NCBI RefSeq assembly: GCF_900100365.1
Contig: NZ_FNKU01000001.1
Coordinates: 2,852,001 to 2,916,000, forward strand
Reading direction: 5' to 3'
Length of the DNA: 64,000 bases
Origin: Pseudomonas cannabina
GTDB lineage: Bacteria > Pseudomonadota > Gammaproteobacteria > Pseudomonadales > Pseudomonadaceae
Both the position numbers and the translations under genes were made by a program. The notes beneath the pieces are model-generated. The model had not been told where the DNA came from. It searched no databases and worked only from the letters and a program-made list of their open reading frames with translations. Shown one piece after another: positions 9,073-15,112 of this stretch (positions are counted from its first letter, which is position 1; the number at the start of each line of letters is the position of its first letter).

Positions 9073-9375
9073 ATGGATTTCAACGAGGCCGTCGGCCTTG
9101 CAGTGCAGGCGTTACGTCTCAGCAAAGGGCTCACACAAAAAGATTTTCTTGGCGTGCTGTCGATACAGTATTTGTCTGATATTGAGCGGGGAAAGCGCAC
9201 CCCTTCGATTGCGGTACTGGCTCAGATTTGTGAACGATTGGAGGTGCATGAAGCAGTGCCTGTGATCATGGCTAAGCATTTCATGCGCCCATTGGAAACT
9301 CTCACTCATACATTGCAGGAGATAGAGAGACAGCTATATGTGGCGGGATTCATCGATCCAGGCTCCTATGCCTGA
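9073..9375 (+). CDS. XRE-family helix-turn-helix transcriptional regulator
   Basis: 100-residue protein with a Cro/C1-type HTH at residues ~5-60 (VQALRLSKGLTQKDFLG, then IQYLSDIERGKRTPSIAVL), the usual XRE layout with the conserved ERGKRTPS turn. No C-terminal effector domain beyond ~40 residues is seen. It is divergent from the unknown gene at 8303-8917 across 155 bp, so it may control that gene and itself. Confidence 0.8.
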   Translation: MDFNEAVGLAVQALRLSKGLTQKDFLGVLSIQYLSDIERGKRTPSIAVLAQICERLEVHEAVPVIMAKHFMRPLETLTHTLQEIERQLYVAGFIDPGSYA

Positions 9376-10095
9376 GTACCTTGGGAGCGCGGTTTCGTTT
9401 CTGCCTTTATAAAGCACGACTGTCTAGGGCCTATGACGAGACAGAAATAAGCCATATTGGACGCGTTAATGGACAGACTATCTACTTACCGTATGGAGGC
9501 TAGCGCGATCCAGATTCGGCTTGATACAGCAGCGCTCGCTTAGTAGTCGTGCGCACGATCCCATCGTCAGTATCCAGCCTGCACGCTTCTCCGCCCCATA
9601 TACATTGGTGAATTTACTCTTTCCGTAACTCGATTTTTTTACGTAACACTACGCATGTTACGTAAAATTTTCGCGTTACGACGGGACAAGGCAATCGTAT
9701 TTGTAAACCATAATCGTCCCCATTATTCGTAAGCGTCCGGCCAACACACCTTCCTGCCCCCAACGCTTAGGGAGGCGCTGATTTATTCGATTTTTCGTCC
9801 CTGCAACGCTCTGGAGGCCTTGATTTATCAGGGGGCAACAGCTGGGTTTTAGAATAAATCAGCGTCTCCTTAGGGCGATTCCCGCGCAAGCTATATCCTT
9901 CGCACGTTTACTGCTGAACTGAGTTGCGCGAGGTAAAATTGTAAGCGTCTTGCTAAAACACCTTCGATGCTGTTGTGTAAGCCGTAGATTTTCACGGCTT
10001 AGGGCTGACCTTTCCGAACCCCTGCGTAAAAAACAGTTTCCGGCCAGCCCTGCTTTCAAATGCTACATTCACATTTTTCCTGGCAGGCCGTCTTC
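9376..10095. other. Gene-free accessory region with IS66-type ends
   Basis: 720 bp without a convincing gene. It contains two sequences like IS66-family terminal repeats, GTAAGCGTCCGGCC at 9729 and GTAAGCGTCTTGC at 9941, both pointing right, and a MITE at 9771-9869. The AT-rich stretch at 9610-9690 has a repeated TTACGTAA-like motif (inverted TTACGTAA around 9640-9665). No transposase frame is associated with these ends. Confidence 0.5.
9771..9869 (+). mobile_element. MITE copy 5 (99 bp), solitary
   Basis: Terminal repeats as in copies 2 and 4. The target duplication is TTAG (9767-9770 and 9870-9873), a second YTAR variant. This copy is away from the nest and shows the element moves on its own. 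Confidence 0.92.
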
Positions 10096-10587
10096 ATGCA
10101 CATCAATCCTGATCATTTTCTACAGACGGAGAATGGCCGCATTATTAATGCTGAGCTAAATAGACTGGCTTGGCAGAGGGCTCACCTTGCCCTATCAGAG
10201 GCTCTGCTAGCGACTCCAAAGCCTTCTCGTCTGTATTTGTTGATAGGCGCTCAGGGTGCAGGAAAAAGCACTTGGGCCAAATCGACGCTCTTAGTTGAGC
10301 CTGGCGCTGTAATCTTTGATGCCATCCTGGTTCAGCGCTGTGAGCGTGAATCGCTCATAAAGGCAGCCAAGAAGCATGGGGTAGATGTGGTAGCTACTTG
10401 GTTCACTACTTCGCTGGAAGACTGTTTGGCACGTAATCAATTGCGCCCTGATGATGAGATGGTTCCTGAGAATGCCATTAGAAACGTTTTTAAAGCACTT
10501 CAGCCTCCACGCTTGAGCGAGGGGTTCACCGAAATTTTAGTCGTTGATGCACAGGCTAGCGAGAACGCTCAGTCTTCTAAAGACTGA
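10096..10587 (+). CDS. P-loop kinase (polynucleotide kinase/zeta-like AAA ATPase)
   Basis: 163 residues from ATG 10096; an upstream in-frame ATG at 10060 is less likely. The Walker A motif is LIGAQGAGKSTWAK, followed by a short linker to AVIFDAILVQRCERESLIKAAKKHGVDVVATWF and TSLEDCLARNQLR, the pattern of T4 polynucleotide kinase-type and related small-molecule kinases (Asp of the DA motif, Arg-rich lid, PE.I....LQPP). The substrate is unknown. No antitoxin-like partner is adjacent. The last codons overlap the antisense end of an IS66 TnpC remnant, so the native C-terminus may have been replaced. Confidence 0.65.
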   Translation: MHINPDHFLQTENGRIINAELNRLAWQRAHLALSEALLATPKPSRLYLLIGAQGAGKSTWAKSTLLVEPGAVIFDAILVQRCERESLIKAAKKHGVDVVATWFTTSLEDCLARNQLRPDDEMVPENAIRNVFKALQPPRLSEGFTEILVVDAQASENAQSSKD

Positions 10588-10689
10588 ATCGACTTCCAGT
10601 TATGCGGCAACAGCTCGGCGATCTCGCTCGCCCGTTGCGTCTGCAAGGTGCACGGTACGAGGTGCATCTGTGCGAGGCCTGCTTCTTCG
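10569..10689 (-). pseudogene. IS66-family transposase (TnpC) C-terminal remnant
   Basis: On the minus strand the frame ends ...RASEIAELLPHNWKSIQ then SLED and TGA at 10571-10569. The LLPHNW box is the hallmark of the IS66 C-terminal domain. Only about 40 codons remain before the IS66-type end at 10690 interrupts the frame. No other part of this transposase is in the window. Confidence 0.6.
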
Positions 10690-11133
10690 GTAAGCGTCCA
10701 GCCAATGCACCTTGCCTAGTCTAGATATGCCCAGCTATCGGCACCATCGAAATGGCGTACGGGTGTTGTTCCGACCAATTCCTGATCGAAATTATTAATA
10801 TCCACCCCAACACCAGCACCTGCCCCCGGGAGGATCGCTTCCCAGTGAGTGGCGCACCCACAATTACTACAACGGATCGTCCTCAGGGTTTCCTGACCCC
10901 AAACATACGATAAGGTATTTTGAGGGTGTCCCTCGAACTTTACTGCGCTCAGCCATAGCCTTAACGCTAAACCTCGTCCAAAAATGGATTCGGGTGCAGG
11001 CGCAGAGAAGCACCGTGCTGCAACCTGCATTTATTCCATTACCCATTCCGTTGACCGGTGTAAGTTAGCTCGCAACGTCGTCGGCTGGCTGGGCATATCT
11101 AGGCTAGGCAAGGTGCACTGGCTGGACGCTTAC
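10690..11133. repeat. 444-bp segment bounded by ~45-bp inverted repeats with IS66-type tips
   Basis: The left arm begins GTAAGCGTCCAGCCAATGCA at 10690 and the right arm is its complement ending at 11133. The arms match over about 45 bp with about two differences. The GTAAGCGTC tip is an IS66-type terminus. No 8-bp target duplication is found (CTTCTTCG versus GTTTACCG). Both arms include the codons for the WAYL tail of the GFA-family fragment inside, so they look like two inverted copies of one element end. Confidence 0.65.
10716..11030 (-). pseudogene. GFA/CENP-V family protein fragment
   Basis: The C-terminal ~75 residues match the glutathione-dependent formaldehyde-activating (GFA) fold: NTLSYVWGQETL, the zinc-ligand pair in RCSNCGCATHW, and the usual ending RHFDGADSWAYLD. 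The N-terminal half with its CxC and CxxC zinc motifs is absent; the first ~25 residues of this ORF are unrelated filler. It lies entirely within the 10690-11133 inverted-repeat segment. Enzymatic activity is unlikely. Confidence 0.6.
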
Positions 11134-11344
11134 GTTTACCGTAGCGCATGCATATCAAGACAAAAACATCTGTATGAGGCCGTAAGGCGTACGGAAAACT
11201 ACTGAGATGTGAGTCAGCTAGATATTTTTTTGGAAACGGACGTTTCGCGATGGCGATCTAGCCTGGCAGGGGCGGCAGAGAAGGTTCCGTAGCGCAAAAA
11301 ATCACAGGCCTACACCTAAAGTCTATCACTCGCCGGAAGGGTAT

Positions 11345-11416
11345 TGCTCTCTGCTGGAGTCGAACCAGCATCTAACCCTTAGGAGGGGCTTGTTCTATCC
11401 ATTGAACTAAGAGAGC
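11345..11416 (-). tRNA. tRNA-Arg (CCT), no encoded CCA
   Basis: Cloverleaf on the minus strand: acceptor GCTCTCT/AGAGAGC, D-stem GTTC/GAAC, anticodon loop CTCCTAA (CCT), T-stem GCTGG/CCAGC with TTCGACT loop, discriminator A. The genome follows with ATA, not CCA, unlike its neighbour at 11561. It reads the rare AGG codon. It is closer in sequence to the 11561 gene than to the usual Pseudomonas tRNA-Arg(CCT). Confidence 0.88.
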
Positions 11417-11560
11417 ACATGGGAGGATATTTTCCGGTTTTCAGGCACAGCTATCAAGCATTTTTCAAATTTATCATCGGCTTACACTCCCCATCAGACA
11501 CAGCCTCCAACCTAGAGCTTTCACTGTAGCGGTCGTCCTCTGCTGATGGCGAGGCAAAAA

Positions 11561-11635
11561 TGGTGTCCCTTGCTGGATTCGAACCAGCATCTAACCCTTA
11601 GAAGGGGTCTGTTCTATCCCTTGAACTAAAAGGAC
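11561..11635 (-). tRNA. tRNA-Arg (TCT)
   Basis: Acceptor GTCCTTT/AAGGGAC, D-stem GTTC/GAAC, anticodon loop CTTCTAA (TCT), T-arm GCTGG-TTCGAAT-CCAGC, discriminator A and encoded CCA. Reads rare AGA codons. Its body differs from the typical pseudomonad tRNA-Arg(TCT), consistent with a horizontally acquired gene. Confidence 0.88.
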
Positions 11636-11719
11636 ATAGCATCACTAGGGCTGCGCTTATCAGTGGTTAGGTCCACCGCAAAGCAAAGGCAGTGTAGGGT
11701 TGCGCACCCAATACGTACC

Positions 11720-11784
11720 ACAGATAAGAACCTGCAACCTTCCCCTTAGGAGGGGGATGCTCTATCCAATTGAGCTACTGAGAC
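11720..11784 (-). pseudogene. tRNA-Arg (CCT) gene broken in the T-arm
   Basis: From 11784 leftward, acceptor 5' strand GTCTCAG, D-arm GCTC...GAGC, anticodon arm TCCCC-CTCCTAA-GGGGA and T-stem 5' strand GCAGG-TTC follow the pseudomonad tRNA-Arg(CCT) pattern. After TTC the sequence diverges (TTATCTGTGG): the T-stem 3' strand, acceptor 3' strand and CCA are missing. The break lies where tRNA-targeting integrases typically recombine. Confidence 0.7.
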
Positions 11785-12099
11785 ACTGCGTGCCGACACA
11801 CCGATCGGTGCCAGCGAGGACGGCGTGCATCTTAGCGAGATGCGCCGCTCTTGTCATGTTGTCATTGCCCTCCAGAGCTGTAGCCGATTTCGCTGAAAGA
11901 CACCGACCGGTGAACCATCATGCATTTTGCAATGCGCCAAAAAGCCATCATTGCAAAACGCACTGCCAGCACGTTTTTTATGATATTTAACTCATTGATT
12001 TATAAGGTATTTATTACAATCTATCGTTGGCATGCAGACTGCATTACCAGTAGCAGTGAACACATCTCATCCCAAACGGTCGGGCACAGGTACTGGAAA
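11785..12099. other. Intergenic region, no gene recognised
   Basis: 315 bp between the broken tRNA and the small secreted-protein gene. It shows a direct repeat of a CACCGA(T/C)CGGTG palindrome (11798-11811 and 11901-11914), which could be an operator pair. It has an AT-rich part at 11970-12020. Nothing else was identified. Confidence 0.4.
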
Positions 12100-12339
12100 A
12101 TGAACAAGACTCTCACAGCGTTGAACGCGGCGGCTCTGGTGGCTCTGGTTGCGTTCCATTTTCAGGATTCCGGTGCTCAGAGCGCTCAGGTGAGCGTACA
12201 GACGTCCGTGCAGCATCACATCAGTCACGCGCCAAAGCTTGCAGTGATGACTGACCGTAACGCAAGCGCGGCTATTCTGGCGACTGAAGACGCAGCCGAT
12301 CTGCAGGCACCACGTGCCGAGCAACGCTGGGTTTTTTAA
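12100..12339 (+). CDS. Small exported or membrane-anchored hypothetical protein
   Basis: 79 residues from ATG 12100 (GG...GGAAA just upstream). Residues 1-25 look like a signal peptide or single membrane anchor (MNKTLTALNAAALVALVAF). The remainder is polar and Ala/Gln-rich, with no recognised domain. Followed after 47 bp by another small membrane protein gene in the same direction, perhaps co-transcribed. Confidence 0.5.
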   Translation: MNKTLTALNAAALVALVAFHFQDSGAQSAQVSVQTSVQHHISHAPKLAVMTDRNASAAILATEDAADLQAPRAEQRWVF

Positions 12340-12386
12340 GAACGTTTCGCCTGACCCTTATCAAACTCTGAGAGAAGAAAGTCGCC

Positions 12387-12572
12387 ATGTCCAAAACCGC
12401 ATTGTCATTTCTTGTTCTGACGGTCATGGCCTTGGTCGTCGATTTCCTGTTGCCCCCGCAAGCACAGGCGGTGAGCGTCGTCACTACTATCGTTGCAGGT
12501 CTGTTCGCCAGCCTTTTTGTGGTTGCCCTGTTCGTCGGCCGCCGCTTCAAGTTCGATCCGGTCTTGCGTTGA
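12387..12572 (+). CDS. Small two-helix inner-membrane protein, hypothetical
   Basis: 61 residues, with two hydrophobic segments: about 6-24 (LSFLVLTVMALVVDFLLP) and 30-50 (VTTIVAGLFASLFVVALFVG), then a basic tail GRRFKFDPVLR, predicting a hairpin in the inner membrane. AGAGAAGAAAG precedes ATG 12387. It looks like a conserved Pseudomonas small protein but no function is known to me. Confidence 0.6.
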   Translation: MSKTALSFLVLTVMALVVDFLLPPQAQAVSVVTTIVAGLFASLFVVALFVGRRFKFDPVLR

Positions 12573-13017
12573 GTCGTGCTTAGACCCAATCGTCATTTGC
12601 AGATATTCCGCTAGACCCACCAGTCAGTTTCCGCTCTCGTCAGCTCCCTGCGAGCTATTTTTTCACCTGCCAGCATAACGCTGGTCGGCTTCTGCCTGCC
12701 CTTGTTGAATTAGCGCCTAAACTTGGACTCACATAGCCATGACAGCCGAAAGCCTGTCAGGTAGCCGTTCTTCGTCTGTGGCTGAGCAAAAACGGGTTAT
12801 TTGCAAAGCCGATCGCATTTCTGATCATTGGTGCTGGCAAATAGCCTCTACCTGAGTCAATATTTGTCACAGAATTGGCGCCAAGGATTCGACGGATTAC
12901 GGCATTATGTCGGCCCTTGGATTCGCGGTTGAACATTTGGCCAAAACGATTGTCTGAGAATCACAATCTTGCGGCCACTTGCTAGAACCGCTTCCCCTGA
13001 ACTAACCGGTTAAATAT
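12573..13017. other. Upstream region of amrZ
   Basis: 445 bp without an ORF of note. A short stem (AGCTC-CCTGC-GAGCT followed by ATTTTTT, 12642-12664) may terminate the upstream small-protein transcript. Around 12898-12915 the sequence GGCATTATGTCGGCCC resembles AmrZ operators, which contain GGC...GCC motifs; autoregulation of amrZ is known in P. aeruginosa. That assignment is inference. Confidence 0.4.
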
Positions 13018-13341
13018 ATGAGCCCTATGAAACAGGCTATCTATTCCAGCCGCACGGCTGACAAGTTCGTCGTTCGCCTACCAGACGGCATGCGTAATCG
13101 CGTGCAAGAAGTAGCCAAAAATCATCACCGCAGCATGAACTCGGAGATTATTGCTCGTCTTGAGCAGAGTCTGATCCAGGAAGGTGCACTTGGCGATGAG
13201 CCAAACCTGCGCCTTGATAGCCCTGAGCTGTCTCTGAACGAGCGCGAGCTGCTGCAACGTTTTCGTCACCTTTCGCATCGTCAACAGAACGCTCTTGTTT
13301 CACTGATTGCTCACGACACGGAAATGGCTTCCGAAGACTGA
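13018..13341 (+). CDS. amrZ: Ribbon-helix-helix transcriptional regulator AmrZ
   Basis: 107 residues, the usual AmrZ length. Flexible N-terminus, then the RHH DNA-binding domain with the beta-strand [19 protein letters not shown] and [14 protein letters not shown], and a C-terminal tetramerisation helix ([26 protein letters not shown]). AmrZ of the Arc/MetJ superfamily controls alginate, motility, exopolysaccharide and c-di-GMP genes in pseudomonads. ATG 13018 is used; ATG 13027 is an alternative. Monocistronic, with its own terminator 18 bp downstream. Confidence 0.9.
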   Translation: MSPMKQAIYSSRTADKFVVRLPDGMRNRVQEVAKNHHRSMNSEIIARLEQSLIQEGALGDEPNLRLDSPELSLNERELLQRFRHLSHRQQNALVSLIAHDTEMASED

Positions 13342-13358
13342 ACGTTAGTGGTAAAGAC

Positions 13359-13386
13359 CAAGGCCAGCGAAAGCTGGCCTTTTTAT
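13359..13386 (+). terminator. Rho-independent terminator of amrZ
   Basis: GGCCAGC-GAAA-GCTGGCC stem-loop with a GAAA tetraloop followed by TTTTTA, starting 18 bp after the amrZ stop. Confidence 0.85.
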
Positions 13387-13509
13387 TTGCGTCCGTTTTC
13401 TACGCTGTTATGAGCCAGTGATAACCGAGACAAAAATGAAGATTAATTCATCAATAAAAAACCGCCGGTCAACAGACTGTGTGAAAACACACTGATGAAG
13501 GCCCAAGCA

Positions 13510-13541
13510 AACGCCCCGACTTGTTCGGGGCGTTTTTTTTG
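13510..13541 (+). terminator. Inward-facing terminator inside the IS1182 end
   Basis: AACGCCCCGA-CTTGT-TCGGGGCGTT with a run of eight T on the plus strand, 22 bp inside the left IR. It would stop transcription entering the element from the amrZ side, antisense to the transposase gene, which ends at 13571. Confidence 0.8.
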
Positions 13542-13570
13542 TATTGGCAGCAGACGAAAAAAATGTCCGC

Positions 13571-14995
13571 TCAGCCCATCAAAGCCATCAGATGGCGCAC
13601 ACCGAGCACTTTAATCGCTCGTTTCAGGTTATAGGCATTCACCGCCAAGGCCATTTCAGCTTTTGTACCCTCCAGTTGTCGCAGCAAGAAACGGCCATTA
13701 CCAAATAGCCATTGCTTGAGGTTGCCGAAGGGGTGCTCAACGATGGATCTTCGGTTGGCCATCATCTCAGGATGCGCCTGCATTCTTTGCTCCATCCGCT
13801 CGAAAGCCTCTTCATGGGCATGTCGTGAGACATAACGGCGCCGGGCTCGAGTGCATTGCGTTTTCAGCGCGCAGTTGGCGCAGTCATCGACCTCAGCCTG
13901 ATAGATCCGATCACCTTTGTTGTGCTGTTTTAGCGTTAACCATTTGCCTGCCGGACACTGGAAACGATCGTGTCCGGTCTCATAGATAAAGTCTTTTCGC
14001 TCAAAGAGCTGCTCTTCCTGACTGCCAGGGTTTTTCGAACGATTGGGCGGTACATAGGCCGTAATCGAAGCATCCTCGCAGGCCTGAAACTGCTTGCCAT
14101 TGGAGTAGCCGGCATCGGCAGTGACCGTCAGATCATCTTGCTGTAACTCTGCTTTGGCGGCCTTGGCCATCGGCTCCAGTTGCTTTCGGTCATCGCCATC
14201 TTGGGTGACCTCATGATGCAAAATCAGGCAATGCTCGGCGTCCACGACGGTTTGCACGTTGTAGGCCACACGTGGCCCTTTGGCCGTGCGCATCATTCGG
14301 GCATCGCTTTCATGGGTGTTGAACTGCTCGATGCCCATCGAACGCATCAGTGCCTGGCAACTCTGATTATCCTGTTGTCGAGCCTCAAGCTGTGCCAGGG
14401 CTACCTTGATTGCGCTGCGATCAATTGAATCTGTGGTTTCAGCCTTGTCGGCCTCATCCAGCTCGGCCAGATACTGAGCGATGCGCTTATCCAGTTTTTC
14501 TTCCTGGCGCTTGAGCTGCTTCAAATTCACATGACGCCGTGAGGATGCGACCGCCTGAAACTTGCTGCCGTCGATGGCCACCAACTCACCGGCGATCAAG
14601 CCTGCCGTGCGACAAAACCGAACGAAAGCACGGCAGGTCGCGATGAAGGCGGGTTTATTGTTCTTGCGAAAATCGGCGATGGTCTTGAAGTCGGGCTTGA
14701 GCCGGTTGATCAGCCACATCACTTCGATGTTGCGCTGACACTCGGCTTCAAGACGTCGCGATGAGCGAATCCGCTGAAAATAGCCGTAGAGGTAGAGTTT
14801 TAGCTGATCGGCGGGATCATAAGCAGGGCGCCCCGTGCTTTTTGGAATCGCTTTATCGAAGCCCAGTTGCACCAGATCGAGCCTGGCAACGTACAGGTCA
14901 ATGACACGAACGAGGTGATCCTCGGGGATCAACTCTTCCAGCGAGACCGGGAATAGGCTGGTCTGGCTGCGGGACTCACCTTGGATGTAGGCCAT
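13571..14995 (-). CDS. IS1182-family transposase
   Basis: 474 residues from ATG 14995 (MAYIQGESRSQTSLFP); the longer in-frame start at 15031 is less likely. The N-terminal DUF772-type domain has LIPEDHLVRVIDLYV and GRPAYDPADQLKLYLYGYF. The DDE domain has D in LVAIDGSKFQA, D in TVTADAGYSNGKQF and E in RSIVEHPFGNLKQW, with a CxxC-type insertion DDCANCALKTQCTRARRRYVSRH typical of the family. The frame is intact. Single copy in this window. Confidence 0.93.
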   Translation of the reverse strand: MAYIQGESRSQTSLFPVSLEELIPEDHLVRVIDLYVARLDLVQLGFDKAIPKSTGRPAYDPADQLKLYLYGYFQRIRSSRRLEAECQRNIEVMWLINRLKPDFKTIADFRKNNKPAFIATCRAFVRFCRTAGLIAGELVAIDGSKFQAVASSRRHVNLKQLKRQEEKLDKRIAQYLAELDEADKAETTDSIDRSAIKVALAQLEARQQDNQSCQALMRSMGIEQFNTHESDARMMRTAKGPRVAYNVQTVVDAEHCLILHHEVTQDGDDRKQLEPMAKAAKAELQQDDLTVTADAGYSNGKQFQACEDASITAYVPPNRSKNPGSQEEQLFERKDFIYETGHDRFQCPAGKWLTLKQHNKGDRIYQAEVDDCANCALKTQCTRARRRYVSRHAHEEAFERMEQRMQAHPEMMANRRSIVEHPFGNLKQWLFGNGRFLLRQLEGTKAEMALAVNAYNLKRAIKVLGVRHLMALMG

Positions 14996-15075
14996 AACGA
15001 AAAATGCTCTGTATCTTTCGATACGGAGCATTTTCTTTGAGCGCTGCGCAGATTGCTAGGTTTTCACACAGTCTG

Positions 15076-15092
15076 GGTCAAGGCGGTTTTTT
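15076..15092. terminator. Right half of a terminator split by IS1182 (left half 13456-13472)
   Basis: GGTCAA-GGCGG-TTTTTT here and AAAAAA-CCGCC-GGTCAA at 13456-13472 form, without the IS, a bidirectional terminator (5-bp GC stem, A-tract before and T-tract after) between amrZ and mgtE. The insertion separates the arms by 1.6 kb, removing mgtE's original terminator. Confidence 0.75.
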
Positions 15093-15112
15093 ATGTGTAG
15101 CCCTTTGCAGGC

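Larger units (their letters stand above)
13473..15075 (-). mobile_element. IS1182-family insertion sequence (1603 bp)
   Basis: 16-bp perfect inverted repeats CAGACTGTGTGAAAAC (13473-13488) and its complement (15060-15075), flanked by a 6-bp direct repeat GGTCAA (13467-13472, 15076-15081). Removing the element and one GGTCAA restores a perfect terminator hairpin, AAAAAACCGCC-GGTCAA-GGCGGTTTTTT. Confidence 0.9.

Noticed and set aside
9729..11133. A complete IS66 element from 9729 to 11133
   Set aside because: The 8-bp flanks do not match (CATTATTC and GTTTACCG), no tnpA/tnpB is present, and internal extra ends occur, so it is not one intact element.
12314..12678. Several 60-100-codon ORFs around the small membrane protein gene
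   Set aside because: Mutually overlapping frames without ribosome-binding sites; only the frames at 12100-12339 and 12387-12572 have plausible signals.
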